NCBI RefSeq assembly: GCF_015207245.1
Contig: NZ_JADEXF010000285.1
Span: forward strand, 1-5,697
Length of the DNA stretch: 5,697 nt
Origin: Nostoc cf. edaphicum LEGE 07299
GTDB lineage: Bacteria; Cyanobacteriota; Cyanobacteriia; Cyanobacteriales; Nostocaceae
Reading direction: 5' to 3'
The notes beneath the pieces are model-generated. The model worked only from the letters and a program-made list of their open reading frames with translations. It was not told the origin of the DNA and ran no database searches. Both the position numbers and the translations under genes were made by a program. Shown piece by piece: positions 5,143-5,697 of this stretch (positions are counted from its first letter, which is position 1; the number at the start of each line of letters is the position of its first letter).

Positions 5143-5282
5143 AGAAGAATGCAGAATTCAGAATCAATTAGTAGGGCACTTAAATCCACGTATTCAGCAT
5201 TCGACTGAGCGCTCATGCCGAAGTCTGCACTCGAACTCCAATTCATACTCAATTCTGATTCCTGACTCCTGAATTCTTTCTT
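5142..5282. repeat. Palindromic intergenic repeat of about 140 bp
   Basis: The gap between convergent tlyA and the CP12 gene is an imperfect inverted repeat. The left arm (5142-5166) contains AGAATGCAGAATTCAGAATC. The right arm (5257-5282), with GATTCCTGACTCCTGAATTC and then TTTCTT, is roughly its reverse complement. A GAATTC occurs in each arm (5154-5159 and 5271-5276). Near the centre lies the perfect 10-bp palindrome TGAGCGCTCA (5206-5215). The arms resemble the GAATTCAG/CTGAATTC-rich repeats that I recall as common between genes in Nostoc-type genomes. No open frame of note is present, so it would be a non-autonomous, MITE-like or structural repeat. It may also help end both convergent transcripts, though no classical T-tract hairpin is seen. 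Confidence 0.55.
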
Positions 5283-5283
5283 G

Positions 5284-5541
5284 TTAAACGTCGTAGATTA
5301 GACATTCTACAGAATCTGGATGGCGATCGCAGTAATTTTCCAAAGAGGTTTTCTTTGATTTTGCTTGGTGTTGATGAGATTTCTCGGCTTGCAATTCTTC
5401 TACAATATCCCAGGCTACGACACAGCCAGCAGAATTACTGCCATCTAGATCGCAAGTTGTTCGGGCTTCATTAATAGCATTAGTAATGGCTTCTTCAAGA
5501 TTTGCTGCCTTAGCAATTTCAACTTTTAGGGTAGTTGTCAT
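5284..5541 (-). CDS. cp12: CP12 domain protein, Calvin cycle regulator
   Basis: An 85-residue protein with the CP12 signature. It has an N-terminal cysteine pair, Cys30 and Cys40 (TTCDLDGSNSAGC), the core AWDIVEELQAEKSHQ (43-57, consensus AWD.VEEL), a flexible charged middle, and a C-terminal pair, Cys71 and Cys80 (YCDRHPDSVECLIYDV). CP12 is a largely disordered cytosolic linker. When its disulphides form in the dark it ties glyceraldehyde-3-phosphate dehydrogenase and phosphoribulokinase into an inactive complex, and thioredoxin releases them in light. The ATG at 5541 has GAAGG at 5546-5550, 4 bases upstream. The protein is about 10 residues longer than the usual cyanobacterial CP12 of roughly 75, with the extra residues at the N-terminus (MTTTLKVEIAKAANLEEA). 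The tail reads CLIYDV where the usual form is close to CRxYDD or CRxYED. This substitution lies in the part that contacts GAPDH. It may be one of several CP12 paralogues. Confidence 0.9.
   Translation of the reverse strand: MTTTLKVEIAKAANLEEAITNAINEARTTCDLDGSNSAGCVVAWDIVEELQAEKSHQHQAKSKKTSLENYCDRHPDSVECLIYDV
5323..5330. repeat. HIP1 palindrome within the CP12 gene
   Basis: An exact GCGATCGC within the coding sequence. It overlaps the codons for Cys71-Asp-Arg just before the C-terminal loop, so it is constrained both as a repeat and as coding sequence. Confidence 0.9.
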
Positions 5542-5697
5542 GATACCTTCACCTTATAATTTACAGACAGAGTTATTAGCTGCAAGCTCTTAATGACCTC
5601 AATCAGCTCACATTTCTAGTTTAGATAGTTTTCATAATACAGGTAGTGGTAAACAACTCCATCTTTTTGGCAAAATTAAGTGGGATTAGCATCTCGA
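5542..5697 (-). promoter_or_regulatory. Upstream region of the CP12 gene, promoter not resolved
   Basis: This 156-base stretch at the window edge must hold the CP12 leader and probably its promoter. I see no gene and no GTA-N8-TAC NtcA box. On the minus strand, TATTAT (revcomp at about 5635-5640) resembles a -10 box, but without a good -35. The 13-mer at 5594-5606 is nearly identical to one in the glnA leader. Confidence 0.3.

Noticed and set aside
2939..5330. Recurring GCGATCGC copies as a CRISPR or direct-repeat array
   Set aside because: The four 8-bp copies are widely and irregularly spaced and fall in both genes and gaps. They are the dispersed HIP1 palindrome of cyanobacteria.

Overview
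The window comes from a filamentous cyanobacterium of the Nostocales (Nostoc/Anabaena/Calothrix type). The evidence is an ApcF phycobilisome-core subunit, a type I glutamine synthetase next to its small protein inhibitor IF7, a CP12 protein, an XisH/XisI pair, a perfect NtcA box upstream of glnA, and four copies of the cyanobacterial palindrome GCGATCGC (HIP1). The order apcF - glnA - gifA matches what I remember of the Anabaena sp. PCC 7120 chromosome, so the left half is probably ordinary conserved chromosome rather than a mobile island.

Left part (1-2731): nitrogen assimilation and light harvesting. gifA (+) and glnA (-) converge and are separated by a rho-independent terminator that serves glnA. 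glnA and apcF (+) diverge from a 358-bp intergenic region. It holds a class II NtcA-activated promoter for glnA (GTA-N8-TAC, 23 bp, TAAGAT) and, near apcF, a 9-bp inverted repeat. apcF ends in its own terminator. Glutamine synthetase makes glutamine from ammonium. IF7 binds and shuts down the enzyme when nitrogen is plentiful.

Middle part (2732-3748): an AT-rich spacer of about 270 bp without a convincing gene but with promoter-like elements, then xisH and xisI overlapping by 13 bp. XisH carries the D...ExK pattern of the PD-(D/E)XK nuclease fold. No recombinase or element border is seen, so this is a stand-alone pair whose role is open.

Right part (3749-5697): a DUF29-family gene whose stop codon directly abuts the TTG start of tlyA (rRNA 2'-O-methyltransferase family), so the two look translationally coupled. 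A palindromic repeat of about 140 bp then fills the gap to a convergent CP12 gene (-), the redox-controlled linker of GAPDH and phosphoribulokinase in the Calvin cycle. This CP12 has both cysteine pairs but an unusual C-terminus. The last 156 bp are the CP12 upstream region, where I see no gene.

Most of the window is well-known biology. The parts that repay a second look are the stand-alone XisH/XisI pair and its AT-rich leader, the palindromic repeat, the apcF leader hairpin, and the CP12 tail.
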